A DNA stretch of 64,000 bases from Solirubrobacter deserti (lineage in GTDB: Bacteria > Actinomycetota > Thermoleophilia > Solirubrobacterales > Solirubrobacteraceae). This document shows positions 1-8,549 of this stretch, in pieces. The stretch is taken from assembly GCF_027587175.1 (NCBI RefSeq), contig NZ_JAPCID010000020.1:56269-120268 (forward strand). The letters are read 5' to 3'. The notes under the pieces are model-generated. The model ran no database searches. It worked only from the letters and a program-made list of their open reading frames with translations, and had not been told where the DNA came from. The position numbers and the translations under genes are program-made. How positions within the stretch are numbered: position 1 is the first letter of the stretch; every line of letters begins with the position of its first letter.

Positions 1-865
1 CCGCGCGTGTGGACACCGCCAGCCAGCGCGTCTCCCCGCGCCGCCGTCGCAGGCCGGCCACGACCGACACCTGCGGTTCGCCCGTGTGGCCGGTGATGAA
101 CAGCGGGGTCTCCCGCAACGGCAGCGGCTGACCGGTCTCGTCCACGAACTGCCACTCGTCGTCGGTGCCGTAGGCCGAGAGGATCTCGCCGGGGTCCATG
201 CCGAGGATCCGGGTCGCGCTCGGGTTGGCGGCGACCATCTGGCCGTCGCGGTCGATCATCACCACCCCTTCCTCCAGCGACTCCACCAGCGAGCGGAACG
301 CCTCGCGATCGCGGGCCGAGGCGCGCCACGTCGCCAGGCAGACGAACGACAGCGCCGCGATGAACGCCGAGTGCACGAGCGCCCAGCGCCACGGCGAGTT
401 CGCCTCGTCGTAGTCGACGATCTCGGCCGTGATCGTCTGCTGGATGCCCACGTAGAGCACGGCGGTCGCGAACGGCAGCCAGTCCTCGTACAGCGACAGC
501 GCGGCCACCATCACGAAGAAGTGGAAGTACGCCTGGATCAGGCCGCCCGTGATGTGCACGATCAGCGCGCTGCAGGAGAGCAGGCCGACCGTGACGATCA
601 GCGACTGCACGCGCCGGCTGCCCTTGCGCAGCTGGGCGAGCACGGCGAAGAACGACGGCGTGAACGTGTCCAGTGCGGCCTCCGCGACGCCCTGGTCGAA
701 CAGCAGCGAGATGATCGGGATCGCGACGACGTGCGCCCACAGCAGCCACCGCAGCCCGCGCTGGCGTGACTGCCACTCCGCCTCCGGCAACGAGTGGCCG
801 TGCGGCAAGACGGCACCGAGGTGCCGGGCCGCGTCCCGGAGTCCGCGCTCGCCAGGCCCGCTCAA
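1..865 (-). CDS. Membrane-bound PAS-domain signalling protein (C-terminus cut by window edge)
   Basis: About 288 residues are visible and the frame is still open at base 1. A short cytoplasmic N-terminus is followed by several membrane segments containing the AYFHFFVMVAALSLYEDWLP stretch. That stretch is typical of the integral-membrane sensor module found in actinobacterial GGDEF/EAL proteins and histidine kinases. A PAS domain follows (about residues 205-288, with SLEEGVVMIDRDG and NPSATRILGMDP). The output domain lies outside the window; a diguanylate cyclase/phosphodiesterase or a kinase are both possible. The start is taken as TTG at 865 because no ATG or GTG lies in frame near the end of the upstream fur-like gene (stop at 879). 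A TTG near 811 is an alternative. Confidence 0.7.
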   Translation of the reverse strand, partial: MSGPGERGLRDAARHLGAVLPHGHSLPEAEWQSRQRGLRWLLWAHVVAIPIISLLFDQGVAEAALDTFTPSFFAVLAQLRKGSRRVQSLIVTVGLLSCSALIVHITGGLIQAYFHFFVMVAALSLYEDWLPFATAVLYVGIQQTITAEIVDYDEANSPWRWALVHSAFIAALSFVCLATWRASARDREAFRSLVESLEEGVVMIDRDGQMVAANPSATRILGMDPGEILSAYGTDDEWQFVDETGQPLPLRETPLFITGHTGEPQVSVVAGLRRRRGETRWLAVSTRA

Positions 866-878
866 AGCGACGCACAGG

Positions 879-1271
879 TTAGATGCAGTCGACGCAACGC
901 CCCACGATGGGGAAGCGGTTGAACCCCGCCTGGTAGCCCGTGACAGCGAGGACGGCCTCCCGGAGGCGGTGCAGCGCGTCGTCGGCGATCGGCGTCGAGC
1001 GGCCGCAGCGCTCGCACGTCACCCACCCGGCGGAGCGGCCGCTGAGCGTGTAGCGGCCCGGCCCGTGGCCCAGGTGGATGTGGCGCACGACGCCGATCGT
1101 CTCCAGCGCGTTGAGGTTGCGGTACGTCGAAGCGACGTCCTCGCCGCGCGCGAGCTCCTCGGCCGTGAGCGGCGCGTCGGCCGCGAGCAGCCGCCGGAGC
1201 ACCGTCCGGCGCAGGGCGCTGACGCGCAGCCCATGCGCACGGACGGTGTTCACCAGCGCGGCCTCGGTCAT
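879..1271 (-). CDS. Fur-family metal-dependent transcriptional regulator
   Basis: The 130-residue length is typical of the Fur superfamily. The N-terminal winged helix (residues 1-60) includes TAEELARGEDVASTYRNLNA, the usual recognition region, followed by a short hinge with GHGPGRYTL. The C-terminal dimerisation half has two CxxC pairs (C87/C90 in TCERCG and C126/C129 in CVDC), the usual structural zinc site. The His-rich stretch that normally precedes the first CxxC (HHHHL or similar) is GWVT here, so the regulatory metal site is altered. It could be a Zur- or PerR-like member; the ligand cannot be read from the sequence. The ATG at 1271 gives the family length. Confidence 0.85.
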   Translation of the reverse strand: MTEAALVNTVRAHGLRVSALRRTVLRRLLAADAPLTAEELARGEDVASTYRNLNALETIGVVRHIHLGHGPGRYTLSGRSAGWVTCERCGRSTPIADDALHRLREAVLAVTGYQAGFNRFPIVGRCVDCI

Positions 1272-1306
1272 CTCGGCTTCAGTAGCGCGAGGCCGCACCG
1301 TTCGGA

Positions 1307-2524
1307 TCAACCCAGGGCGCGGCGCGCCTGCTGCGCCTGCCACGGATGGCCGTCGAGGCCGTGGGCGAGCGCGAGCCGCAGCTCCCGCCGCCCGTCCCCG
1401 CCCGCGGCGATCTCGGTCAGGCCCGCGTGCGCGAGCCACAGCGGGTCCAGCGCGCCGTCCCGCAACGCCTCGCGGGTGTAGCGACGGCCTTCCTTCGGCG
1501 CTCCGGCGCGGGTCAGCGCCCATCCGAGCGTGTCCGCGGCCTTCGCGCTCGGCGCCTCCCGGTAGCCGAAGCGGGCGAACCGCACGGCCTCCCGCGGGTT
1601 GCCGTGATCGGCCTCGTAGAGCGCCAGCTCGAGCGCGGTGTCGGCGTTCAGCGGCCCGATCGTCTTGCGCTTGGCGGCGACGCGCTGGAAGGTGCGTCGC
1701 GCCGGTTTCCCGGCTGCCAGCTCCGCCTCGCCGAGGGCGATCAGGTGGTCGAAGTCCGGCAGCCGGTCGGCGAGCCGCCGCAGCCGTGCGATCCCGGCGT
1801 CGAGCGAGCGGGCCGCGTCCAGCCGGGCGAGGCCCATCTCGGCCTCGGGATGCTCGGGCATCAGCGCCAGCGTGCGCTGGAACGCGCGCCGTGAGGCCGC
1901 GGGCCGGCCCCGTCGGCGTTCGAGCTCGCCGAGCAGGACGTTGACGTAGGCGCCGTGTTCCACCGACGGCCCGCCCGCGGCCAGCGCGAGGCGCATGGCC
2001 TCCACGGCGCCGTCGAGGTCCCCGCGCAGCTCGCGCACGTAGGACACGCGCGCGTAGCCCTCGAGGTTCGGGCGGCGGTCGATCATCGCCTGCAGCTCGC
2101 GTTCGGCGTCGTCCAGGCGGCCGAGCTCGACGAGCGCGTCCACGCGGATCGGCGCTCCCAGGTTCCCGGCCTTGGCGCCGAGCGCGAGCGCCTTGGTGAA
2201 CTCGTGCCGCGCGGCGGCGAGCTGAGCGGCGATCGCGAGGCCGGCGGGCGTCTTCGGCCTGCCCAGCGCCCGCTCGGCCGTGTCGTAGAACGCGGTGTCC
2301 TCGGTCTCGCGCGCCCGTTGCAGGTACGCCAGCGCGAGGTCGGGGCGCAGGTCGTCCTGGCCGGCCGCGACCGCGCGCTCGAGCGCCGGGATGTCCGCGG
2401 ACGTGCCGGTCAGGACGGGCCGGTCGACGCGCGGCGCCGCGGTGGCGGGGTCGTCCCCGCGGGTGAACGCGACGGTCGCGGCGGCGAAGGCCGCGGCGAC
2501 CGTGAGCAGGGCGAACTTGATCAT
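1307..2524 (-). CDS. Secreted or anchored TPR-repeat protein, partner of DUF4331 protein
   Basis: A 405-residue protein with a hydrophobic N-terminus (MIKFALLTVAAAFAAATVAF), read as a signal peptide or anchor. The rest is alpha-helical tetratricopeptide-like repeats: RPDLALAYLQRARETEDTAF, the GRLDDAERELQAMIDRRPNL region and the HPEAEMGLARLDAA region. Such repeats act as protein-binding scaffolds. Its ATG overlaps the stop of the upstream DUF4331 gene by 4 bases, so the two are translationally coupled and probably work together outside the membrane. No catalytic motif is visible. The specific role is unknown. Confidence 0.8.
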   Translation of the reverse strand: MIKFALLTVAAAFAAATVAFTRGDDPATAAPRVDRPVLTGTSADIPALERAVAAGQDDLRPDLALAYLQRARETEDTAFYDTAERALGRPKTPAGLAIAAQLAAARHEFTKALALGAKAGNLGAPIRVDALVELGRLDDAERELQAMIDRRPNLEGYARVSYVRELRGDLDGAVEAMRLALAAGGPSVEHGAYVNVLLGELERRRGRPAASRRAFQRTLALMPEHPEAEMGLARLDAARSLDAGIARLRRLADRLPDFDHLIALGEAELAAGKPARRTFQRVAAKRKTIGPLNADTALELALYEADHGNPREAVRFARFGYREAPSAKAADTLGWALTRAGAPKEGRRYTREALRDGALDPLWLAHAGLTEIAAGGDGRRELRLALAHGLDGHPWQAQQARRALG

Positions 2525-3966
2525 GGCGTCGGCGGCTGCGGGACCGGGGCGTGCGCCGGCTCGACGCGCCCGAACTTCGCGTCGAAGCCGCTGTCGGGCA
2601 GCGCGACGTACGGGAACGTCGTCCGGAACGGCTTGTCGTTGACGTCGATGCCGTCACCGAGCGGGATCTGCTTGCCGCCCTGCTCGGGCTTGAGCAGCGC
2701 GCCGGCGATCACGCGCAGCTCGATGTCGGTGACGTCGTCGGCCAGGCGGCGGCCGTTCGGGAAGCCGGCGGTGTCACCGGCGAGCACGCCGAAGCGGTTC
2801 GGGTTCGCGGCCGGCGGGACGCCGAGGTTGAGCTTGAGCGTGTCCGCGGGCACGGCGTTCTTCGCGATCTGCGTGAGGCCGGGAACGCCGGTCAGCAGCG
2901 CCTGCACGATGTCGGTGCGGCCGGTCTCCTTGATGCCGAGGTTGAACAGCTGGTTGAGGATCCGGGCGGGCTCCGGCGCGAGCGCGGCGGCGCCGAAGTT
3001 CTTCGCGTCGTCACGCGGCGCGCTGGCGTTGTAGAGATCCTTCTTGCCGATCGGGATCACGACCTCGTTGATGAGCGGGTTGCCGAGCCGGCTCACCTGC
3101 ACCCAGCGGTCGTGCACGCGGCCGCGCTGGACCTTGATCGCCTTGCGCTCGGTGGTGGTCCAGAGGCCGACGACGGCGTTCGCGCCGGTCGGGCCGGACA
3201 CGGGGCGCCCGTCACGCGTGACCTCGGCGGCCGGGACCTGCAGCGCGAACGAGTGCACGGTGAAGCCGGACACGTCGTCCTTGCCGCCGCCCTGGTTGCC
3301 GAGCCCGATCCCGGGCCGGCCGGGCTTGTCGATGTTGATGCCGTCGAAGATCGAGCCGAGGTCGACGAAGAACGGGTCGTCCACGGGCCCGACGAACGTC
3401 TTGCCGCCACCGGGCAGCGGCTGGGTGGCGCCGGCGGCGACGGCCGCGTAGTTCGGCATCGTCTTGGGGCCGACGTTGTCCGGCGCGACCGGCACGTTGC
3501 GCGCGATCCGGTCGGAGTCGGTGACCCGCCCGCCGCGGTAGCGCTCGCGGTAGAGGTCGTAGGTCTGGACGAAGTTGAGGTTGGAGTCGCCGATCGAGTT
3601 GACCGGCGGCACCGCGTACAGGAACGAGTTCGGGTTGCGGAACGTGTTGCGGAACTGCCAGCGATACGCGACGTCCTCGACGCCGTCACCCGTGTTGTCG
3701 ATCTTGACGTAGTAGCGGGCCTCGGGATCGAGCTTGCCGAAGTACGGGCCACCCGCCGGGTTCTGCAGCGGCACCCAGTTCGAGATCACAGTCAGCTTGC
3801 CGGGCGCGTCCGGGGCCGTGAACGCGTACAGGTCCGTGTTGTCCGCGCTCGGGTCGAGCATGATGCGCGGGGCCTCGCGGTGCGAGGAGCCGAACACGCC
3901 GGTGGTCGCCAGCGCGCCGGCCGCCAGGGCGGCGACGGTCGCCGCCCCGAACAGGGCTGTCCTCAT
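2521..3966 (-). CDS. Secreted DUF4331 family protein
   Basis: A 481-residue protein with a signal peptide (about residues 1-27). Next comes the DUF4331 signature: SSHREAPRIMLDPSADNTDL, then YAFTAPDAPGKLTVISNWVP, and PYFGKLDPEARYYVKIDNTG. Proteins of this family are exported; some are linked to metal- or membrane-associated functions, but no reaction is established. It is the first gene of a two-gene operon with the TPR protein (4-base overlap). The leader between 3967 and 4046 carries an AT-rich TTATAAGAC patch that could hold the -10 region. Family assignment is strong; function is open. Confidence 0.88.
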   Translation of the reverse strand: MRTALFGAATVAALAAGALATTGVFGSSHREAPRIMLDPSADNTDLYAFTAPDAPGKLTVISNWVPLQNPAGGPYFGKLDPEARYYVKIDNTGDGVEDVAYRWQFRNTFRNPNSFLYAVPPVNSIGDSNLNFVQTYDLYRERYRGGRVTDSDRIARNVPVAPDNVGPKTMPNYAAVAAGATQPLPGGGKTFVGPVDDPFFVDLGSIFDGINIDKPGRPGIGLGNQGGGKDDVSGFTVHSFALQVPAAEVTRDGRPVSGPTGANAVVGLWTTTERKAIKVQRGRVHDRWVQVSRLGNPLINEVVIPIGKKDLYNASAPRDDAKNFGAAALAPEPARILNQLFNLGIKETGRTDIVQALLTGVPGLTQIAKNAVPADTLKLNLGVPPAANPNRFGVLAGDTAGFPNGRRLADDVTDIELRVIAGALLKPEQGGKQIPLGDGIDVNDKPFRTTFPYVALPDSGFDAKFGRVEPAHAPVPQPPTP

Positions 3967-4028
3967 GAGGGTCTCCTGAGGTTGGGGTCGGCTGTGTGTG
4001 CGCAGGACCCCGGCGCGCGGTTATAAGA

Positions 4029-4053
4029 CTTGTCGCGACTGGGTCGCTACAAG
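4029..4053 (-). terminator. Hairpin terminator at end of pdhB
   Basis: An 11-base inverted repeat with one mismatch and a TGG/CCA loop overlaps the pdhB stop codon. On the minus strand it is followed by TCTTATAA, a short T-rich tail. It would end transcription of pdhAB before the divergently spaced DUF4331 gene downstream. The mismatch and the short T-run keep confidence moderate. Confidence 0.5.
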
Positions 4054-5024
4054 AGCGCCTTGACGGCCTCGACGATCTGCGGCTCGTGCGGGAACGCGAT
4101 CTGCTCGAGCGGCTTGGAGTACGGCATCGGCAGGTCGGCGCCCGTCACGCGCTTGATCGGGGCGTCCAGGTAGTCGAACGCGTGCTCCTGGATCAGCGCC
4201 GCCAGGTTGGCGCCGACGCCGCCGTGCGGCCAGCCCTCTTCGACGATCACGGCGCGGTTCGTCTTGCGCACGGATTCGACGATCGTGTCCAGGTCGAGCG
4301 GGCGCAGGGTGCGCGGGTCGATCACTTCGGCGCTGATGTCGTGCTCGCTCGCGAGCTCCTCGGCGGCCTTCTGCGCCGTGACGGCCATGCGCGAGATCCC
4401 GACGATCGTCACGTCTTCGCCCTCCCGGCGGACCGCGGCCTGGCCGAAGTCGACGATCAGATCGTCGTCGTCGGGCACCTCGCCCTTGGCGCCGTAGAGC
4501 GACTCGTGCTCGATGAAGACGACCGGGTTGTCGTCGCGGATCGCGGCCTTCAGCAGGCCCTTGGCGTCCGCGGGCGTGGACGGCACGGCGACGAGCATCC
4601 CGGGCACGTGCAGGTAGATCGCCTCGAGGCAGTGCGAGTGGGTCGGCCCGAGCTGGTGCCCGGCGCCCTGCGGCATCCGGACGACCATCGGCACCTGGAC
4701 CTGGCCGTTGAACATGTACGGGATCGCGGCCATGTGGTTGACGATCTGGTCCATCGCCAGCAGGCTGAAGTTGACCGTCATCAGCTCGACGATCGGCCGC
4801 AGCCCGGTCATCGCCGCCCCGACGCCCACGCCCACGATCGTGTTCTCGGAGATCGGCGTGTCCCGCACCCGCTTGCCGCCGAACTCCTCCAGCAGCCCCT
4901 GCGTGACCTTGAACGCGCCCTGGAAGACGCCGATGTCCTCGCCGATGATGAACACGCGCTCGTCGCGCTCCATCTCCTCGCGCAGCGCCTGGTTGAGCGC
5001 CTCCCGGTAGCGCAGCTCAGCCAC
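4047..5024 (-). CDS. pdhB: Pyruvate/2-oxoacid dehydrogenase E1 component, beta subunit
   Basis: 325 residues, the usual length of alpha2beta2-type E1 beta. It begins MAELRYREALNQALREEMER and has the GEDIGVFQGAFKVTQGL region, then DTPISENTIVGVGVGAAMTG and the transketolase C-terminal part (VIDPRTLRPLDLDTIVESV). With E1 alpha it decarboxylates a 2-oxoacid and acylates the lipoyl group of E2. The start overlaps the end of pdhA by 8 bases. Substrate (pyruvate, acetoin or branched-chain 2-oxoacids) cannot be settled from sequence. No E2 gene is present in the window. Confidence 0.92.
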   Translation of the reverse strand: MAELRYREALNQALREEMERDERVFIIGEDIGVFQGAFKVTQGLLEEFGGKRVRDTPISENTIVGVGVGAAMTGLRPIVELMTVNFSLLAMDQIVNHMAAIPYMFNGQVQVPMVVRMPQGAGHQLGPTHSHCLEAIYLHVPGMLVAVPSTPADAKGLLKAAIRDDNPVVFIEHESLYGAKGEVPDDDDLIVDFGQAAVRREGEDVTIVGISRMAVTAQKAAEELASEHDISAEVIDPRTLRPLDLDTIVESVRKTNRAVIVEEGWPHGGVGANLAALIQEHAFDYLDAPIKRVTGADLPMPYSKPLEQIAFPHEPQIVEAVKALL

Positions 5025-5982
5025 GGACCTGGCCTCCGGTGACGTACACGTGCTCGTAGATCGACTCCGGCGTCGGAAAGTCGGACTCCTCGGCGAACTC
5101 GACCGCGGCGTCGATCGTCTTCGCGGCCTCCTCGTCGAGCGCGTCGAGATCGACGTCGTCGAGTTTGGCGGCGAAGTTCTTGATCGGGTCGTGCTGCTCG
5201 CGCCACTTCTTGACGTCGTCCTTCTCCCGGTACTCCTCGGGATCCGCCATCGAGTGGCCGGCGAAGCGGTACGTGACGGCCTCGACGAGCAGCGGCGTGC
5301 GCTCGCTGCGCACCTTCTCGATCGCCTCGCTCAGGACCTCGTAGGTGTCGCCGATGTCCATCCCGTCGCACTTGAGCCCGGGCACGCCGAAGCCCTCGCC
5401 GCGCTTGTGCAGGTCCGGCTGCGCGGCGTGGCGCTCGAGCGCGGTTCCCATCCCGAACTGGTTGTTGGTGACCATGAAGACCACCGGCAGCTTCCACAGC
5501 GCGGCGATGTTGAGCGTCTCGCCGAACGTGCCCTGGTTGGCCGCCCCGTCGCCGAACACGCAGACCGTCACTTCCTCGGTCTCGCGATAGTCGCTGGAGA
5601 GCGCGATGCCCGCCGCGAGGGGGAGGTTGCCGCCGACGATCCCGTAGCCGCCCATGAAGCGCCGCTCGGCGTCGAACATGTGCATGGAGCCGCCGCGCCC
5701 GCCGCTGACGCCCGTCGCCTTGCCGAACAGCTCGGCCATCACGTGTTTCGGGTCCGTCCCGCGCGCGAGCGCGTGCCCGTGCGAGCGGTAGGTGGAGATC
5801 AGGTAGTCCTCGTCGCGCATCGCCCGCACCGCGCCGACGATCGTCGCCTCCTCACCGATCGCGAGGTGCAGGAAGCCGCCGACCTTGTTCTTGGCGTACA
5901 TCTGCCCCGCGCGCTCCTCGAAGCGCCGGATCAGCACCATCGTCTTAAGCCACTCACGCGCCGCGTCGAGCCCGTCTCCCAT
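5017..5982 (-). CDS. pdhA: Pyruvate/2-oxoacid dehydrogenase E1 component, alpha subunit
   Basis: 321 residues from ATG 5982; the frame is open further upstream but that extension does not resemble the family. The thiamine diphosphate binding motif runs from GDG (residues 144-146) to NN (173-174). The phosphorylation-loop/active-site region RSHGHALARG and the GRGGSMHMFD motif are also present. It is the first gene of the pdhA-pdhB pair. The start lies 31 bases from a divergent SRPBCC gene, so the promoters of the two probably overlap. Substrate uncertain, as for the beta subunit. Confidence 0.92.
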   Translation of the reverse strand: MGDGLDAAREWLKTMVLIRRFEERAGQMYAKNKVGGFLHLAIGEEATIVGAVRAMRDEDYLISTYRSHGHALARGTDPKHVMAELFGKATGVSGGRGGSMHMFDAERRFMGGYGIVGGNLPLAAGIALSSDYRETEEVTVCVFGDGAANQGTFGETLNIAALWKLPVVFMVTNNQFGMGTALERHAAQPDLHKRGEGFGVPGLKCDGMDIGDTYEVLSEAIEKVRSERTPLLVEAVTYRFAGHSMADPEEYREKDDVKKWREQHDPIKNFAAKLDDVDLDALDEEAAKTIDAAVEFAEESDFPTPESIYEHVYVTGGQVRG

Positions 5983-6013
5983 GCCGCTGGTCGTACCCGG
6001 GTAGGCCACCCGC

Positions 6014-6397
6014 ATGCGCACTTGGACCGCGGACTCCCGCGCACCGGCAGCGATCGCGTGGGCCCTGATGGCGCGTCCGGGGGTCTGGGCCAGCTGGGCG
6101 CCGCACGTCCGGGGCGCCTGGGGCCTCGGCACACCGGAAGTCGAAGCGGGCGCGGTGGGCGCGGCGCGGCTGTTCGGCGTGCTGCCCGTCCCGGCGAAGA
6201 TCACGGCCAAGTCGGCGCGTTCCTGGACCTGGCAGGTCGGCCCGGCCGAGATGGTCCACCGGGTCGAGGAGCGCGGCACGGGCTGCGTGGTCGCCATCGA
6301 CCTGCGCGCGCCCGGGCCGCTCGAACCGGCGCTCGCCGCCACCTACGGCCCGATCATCCAGGTCATGCTCAACCGCCTGGCCCGGGTCGCCGAGTGA
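6014..6397 (+). CDS. SRPBCC (polyketide cyclase/START-like) family protein
   Basis: 127 residues with the helix-grip pattern of the SRPBCC superfamily. The N-terminus has a W-x-A-x-x-W pattern (residues 16-26). The middle strand region includes GVLPVPAKITAKSARSWTWQ, and the C-terminal helix starts near YGPIIQVMLNRL. Such proteins bind hydrophobic small molecules. The gene is divergent from pdhA and converges on the small gene at 6402-6632. Specific ligand unknown. Confidence 0.75.
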   Translation: MRTWTADSRAPAAIAWALMARPGVWASWAPHVRGAWGLGTPEVEAGAVGAARLFGVLPVPAKITAKSARSWTWQVGPAEMVHRVEERGTGCVVAIDLRAPGPLEPALAATYGPIIQVMLNRLARVAE

Positions 6398-6401
6398 ACG
6401 C

Positions 6402-6632
6402 CTAGCTCTCGTACTTGCGCCAGCGCGCGAGGAACTCGTCCGCTTGGAGCTGGATGAGGTCGGCGCGCAGCGCGCGGGCGAGCTTGCCCGTGTCGCGCGG
6501 GCGGGTGTCCCAGGCGAGCACGGTCTCGCCCGTGTCGGCGCGGAGCAGCTCGACCTGCTCGAGCTTGTCGGAGGGACGGAAGAAGCGTCCCTGGCGGTGC
6601 ACCTTCAGCTCGAACGTGTGGTCGGCCCTCAT
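6402..6632 (-). CDS. Small conserved hypothetical protein
   Basis: 76 residues beginning MRADHTFELKVHRQGRFFRP, with a mixed strand/helix pattern and a charged C-terminus (FLARWRKYES). Its ATG overlaps the stop of the DsbA-like gene by 4 bases (ATGA), which supports expression as the last member of that operon. I do not recognise a family. Confidence 0.7.
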   Translation of the reverse strand: MRADHTFELKVHRQGRFFRPSDKLEQVELLRADTGETVLAWDTRPRDTGKLARALRADLIQLQADEFLARWRKYES

Positions 6633-7192
6633 ACGACCGGGATCGCCCGCTCGCCGGCGAGCACCTGGCCGTCGACCCAGATCGCCGGCACCGTGTCGAT
6701 CCCGTCGGCGGCGGCGCGCTCATGCGCCTCCGCGAGCGCGCGCTTGGTGGTTTCCAGCTCGACGCCCTTGATCACCGCGTGCGGGTGCATCTCGCACGCG
6801 GCCGCGGCGAGCAGGACGTTGTCGGGCACCGACAGGTCGCGCCCGGCGGCGAACGCCTGGCGCAGCGCGGCGAGCGAGAAGGCCACGCCACGGCCGATCC
6901 ACTTCGCGTAGGTGGCGGCCAGCGTCGCCCACTCGATGTCCGCTGGGAACGGGTCCGGCCAGCGGATCGGCATCACGCCGAGCGCGGCGGCGCGGCGCTC
7001 GACGTCCTCCTTGTACGCCTCGACCTCGGCGGCGCAGCGAAACGCCCCGCCGAGATCGACCGGGATCCACTCCGGGACCTCGCCCACCGCGTGGAGCGCT
7101 CGTTCGGCGACGAAGTAGCTCTCGGGGGAGGCGAGGTCGTAATAGAAGCGGGGCTGGGCTCTATCCGTGGATGAGCCAACCGTCTGCGGCAC
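6629..7192 (-). CDS. DsbA-family / 2-hydroxychromene-2-carboxylate isomerase-like protein
   Basis: 187 residues from a GTG that lies inside the 3' end of lpd. The thioredoxin-fold N-terminus FYYDLASPESYFVAERAL carries S-P-x-S-Y in place of the CxxC of true oxidoreductases. This matches the glutathione-dependent HCCA isomerase branch. The C-terminal cis-proline/GG-type segment is IDTVPAIWVDGQVLAGE. It overlaps lpd upstream by 32 bases and the small gene downstream by 4, so it belongs to the operon. It probably acts as an isomerase or S-transferase on an unidentified substrate. Confidence 0.78.
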   Translation of the reverse strand: MPQTVGSSTDRAQPRFYYDLASPESYFVAERALHAVGEVPEWIPVDLGGAFRCAAEVEAYKEDVERRAAALGVMPIRWPDPFPADIEWATLAATYAKWIGRGVAFSLAALRQAFAAGRDLSVPDNVLLAAAACEMHPHAVIKGVELETTKRALAEAHERAAADGIDTVPAIWVDGQVLAGERAIPVV

Positions 7193-8528
7193 GCGCGGCC
7201 TCCATCACACCCTCCGACAGCGTCGGGTGGCCGTGGATGATGCGCGCCACTTCGGCGTAGCCGCCTTCGAGCGCCTTGGCGTTGACCAGCTCCTGGATCA
7301 GCTCGGTGGCCTTCGCGCCCACGATGTGGCCGCCGACCAGCTCGCCGTACTTCTTGTCGCCGATGATCTTGATGACGCCGGTGCGGTCGCCGTAGACCGT
7401 GCCCGCGCCGACGGCGCCGTACTGCAGCTTGCCGACGACGACGTCCATGCCGGCGTCGCGCGCCTGCGCCTCGGTGAGGCCGAAGCTCGCCACGTTGGGC
7501 GTGCAGAAGGTCGCGCGCGGGATGTCGACGTACTCGATCGGGTGCGTCTTCATGCCGGCCGCGTCCTCGACGGCGATCACGCCTTCATCGGACGCCTTGT
7601 GCGCGAGCGCGGGGCCGGGGACGAGGTCGCCGATGGCGTAGATCTTCTCGACGGACGTGCGCAGCGCGCCGTCGACCTCGATCAGGCCGCGGTCGGTGAG
7701 CTTGATGCCGGCCTTGTCGAGCCCGAGCGCCTCGACGTCCGGCCCGCGGCCGGCGGCGATGATCAGGTACTCGACCTCGTCGGAGTTGTCGCCGTACGTG
7801 AACGTGACCTTGTCGTCGTGCGACTGGACGTTCTCGACCGGCACGCCGAGGTTGATCTTGATGCCCTGCTTCTGCAGCTGACGGCCGGCGACCTTGGAGA
7901 TGTCCGCGTCCTCGGTCGGGAGCACGCGGTCGAGCATCTCGAACAGCAGCACCTCGGTGCCGAGGCGTGCATAGGCCGAGGCGAGCTCGGAGCCCGACGC
8001 GCCCGCGCCGAGGACGGCGATCTTCTTCGGCAGCTTCTCGAGCGCCCAGCCCTCCTCGGTGCCGATCACGCGGCCGCCGAACTGGGTGCCGGGCACCGGC
8101 TTGGGCACGGAGCCCGTGGCGAGGATGATCGCCTTCGACGCCTGATAGGTCTCGTCGCCGACCTTCACGCCGCCGTCGGCGAGGGAGGCCTCACCTTCGA
8201 TGACGTCGATCTTGTTCTTCTTGAGCAGGCCGCCGACGCCGCCCGTGAGGGTCTTGACGACCTTCTCACGACGCGCGGAGACCTTGGAGAAGTCGACCTC
8301 GCGGCTGGGGACCTCGATGCCGAACTCGTCGGCCTCGTCGATCTCGGAGAGGATGTCCGCGACGCGCAGGACGGCCTTGGCCGGGATGCAGGCGTAGTTC
8401 AAGCAGCGCCCACCGACCTTGTCCTTCTCCACCACGGCGGTCTTCATCCCGAGCTGGGCGGCACGGATCGCGGCGACATACCCACCCGGCCCGGAGCCGA
8501 TGACGATGCAGTCATATTGCTCAGGCAT
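7161..8528 (-). CDS. lpdA: Dihydrolipoyl dehydrogenase (E3)
   Basis: 455 residues. FAD-binding GSGPGG lies at residues 11-16. The redox disulfide is C42-x4-C47 (GGRCLNYACIP), followed by a second GAGASGSE nucleotide-binding motif for NAD. The catalytic H434-x4-E439 pair (HPTLSE) is near the C-terminus. It reoxidises dihydrolipoyl groups of the pyruvate, 2-oxoglutarate or glycine-cleavage complexes. It follows tauE after 21 bases and precedes the overlapping DsbA-like gene. The E1 genes are only 1.2 kb away, but E2 is not here. Confidence 0.94.
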   Translation of the reverse strand: MPEQYDCIVIGSGPGGYVAAIRAAQLGMKTAVVEKDKVGGRCLNYACIPAKAVLRVADILSEIDEADEFGIEVPSREVDFSKVSARREKVVKTLTGGVGGLLKKNKIDVIEGEASLADGGVKVGDETYQASKAIILATGSVPKPVPGTQFGGRVIGTEEGWALEKLPKKIAVLGAGASGSELASAYARLGTEVLLFEMLDRVLPTEDADISKVAGRQLQKQGIKINLGVPVENVQSHDDKVTFTYGDNSDEVEYLIIAAGRGPDVEALGLDKAGIKLTDRGLIEVDGALRTSVEKIYAIGDLVPGPALAHKASDEGVIAVEDAAGMKTHPIEYVDIPRATFCTPNVASFGLTEAQARDAGMDVVVGKLQYGAVGAGTVYGDRTGVIKIIGDKKYGELVGGHIVGAKATELIQELVNAKALEGGYAEVARIIHGHPTLSEGVMEAARAADGWLIHG

Positions 8529-8549
8529 AAGTGGCGGCCACGTTAGCGG

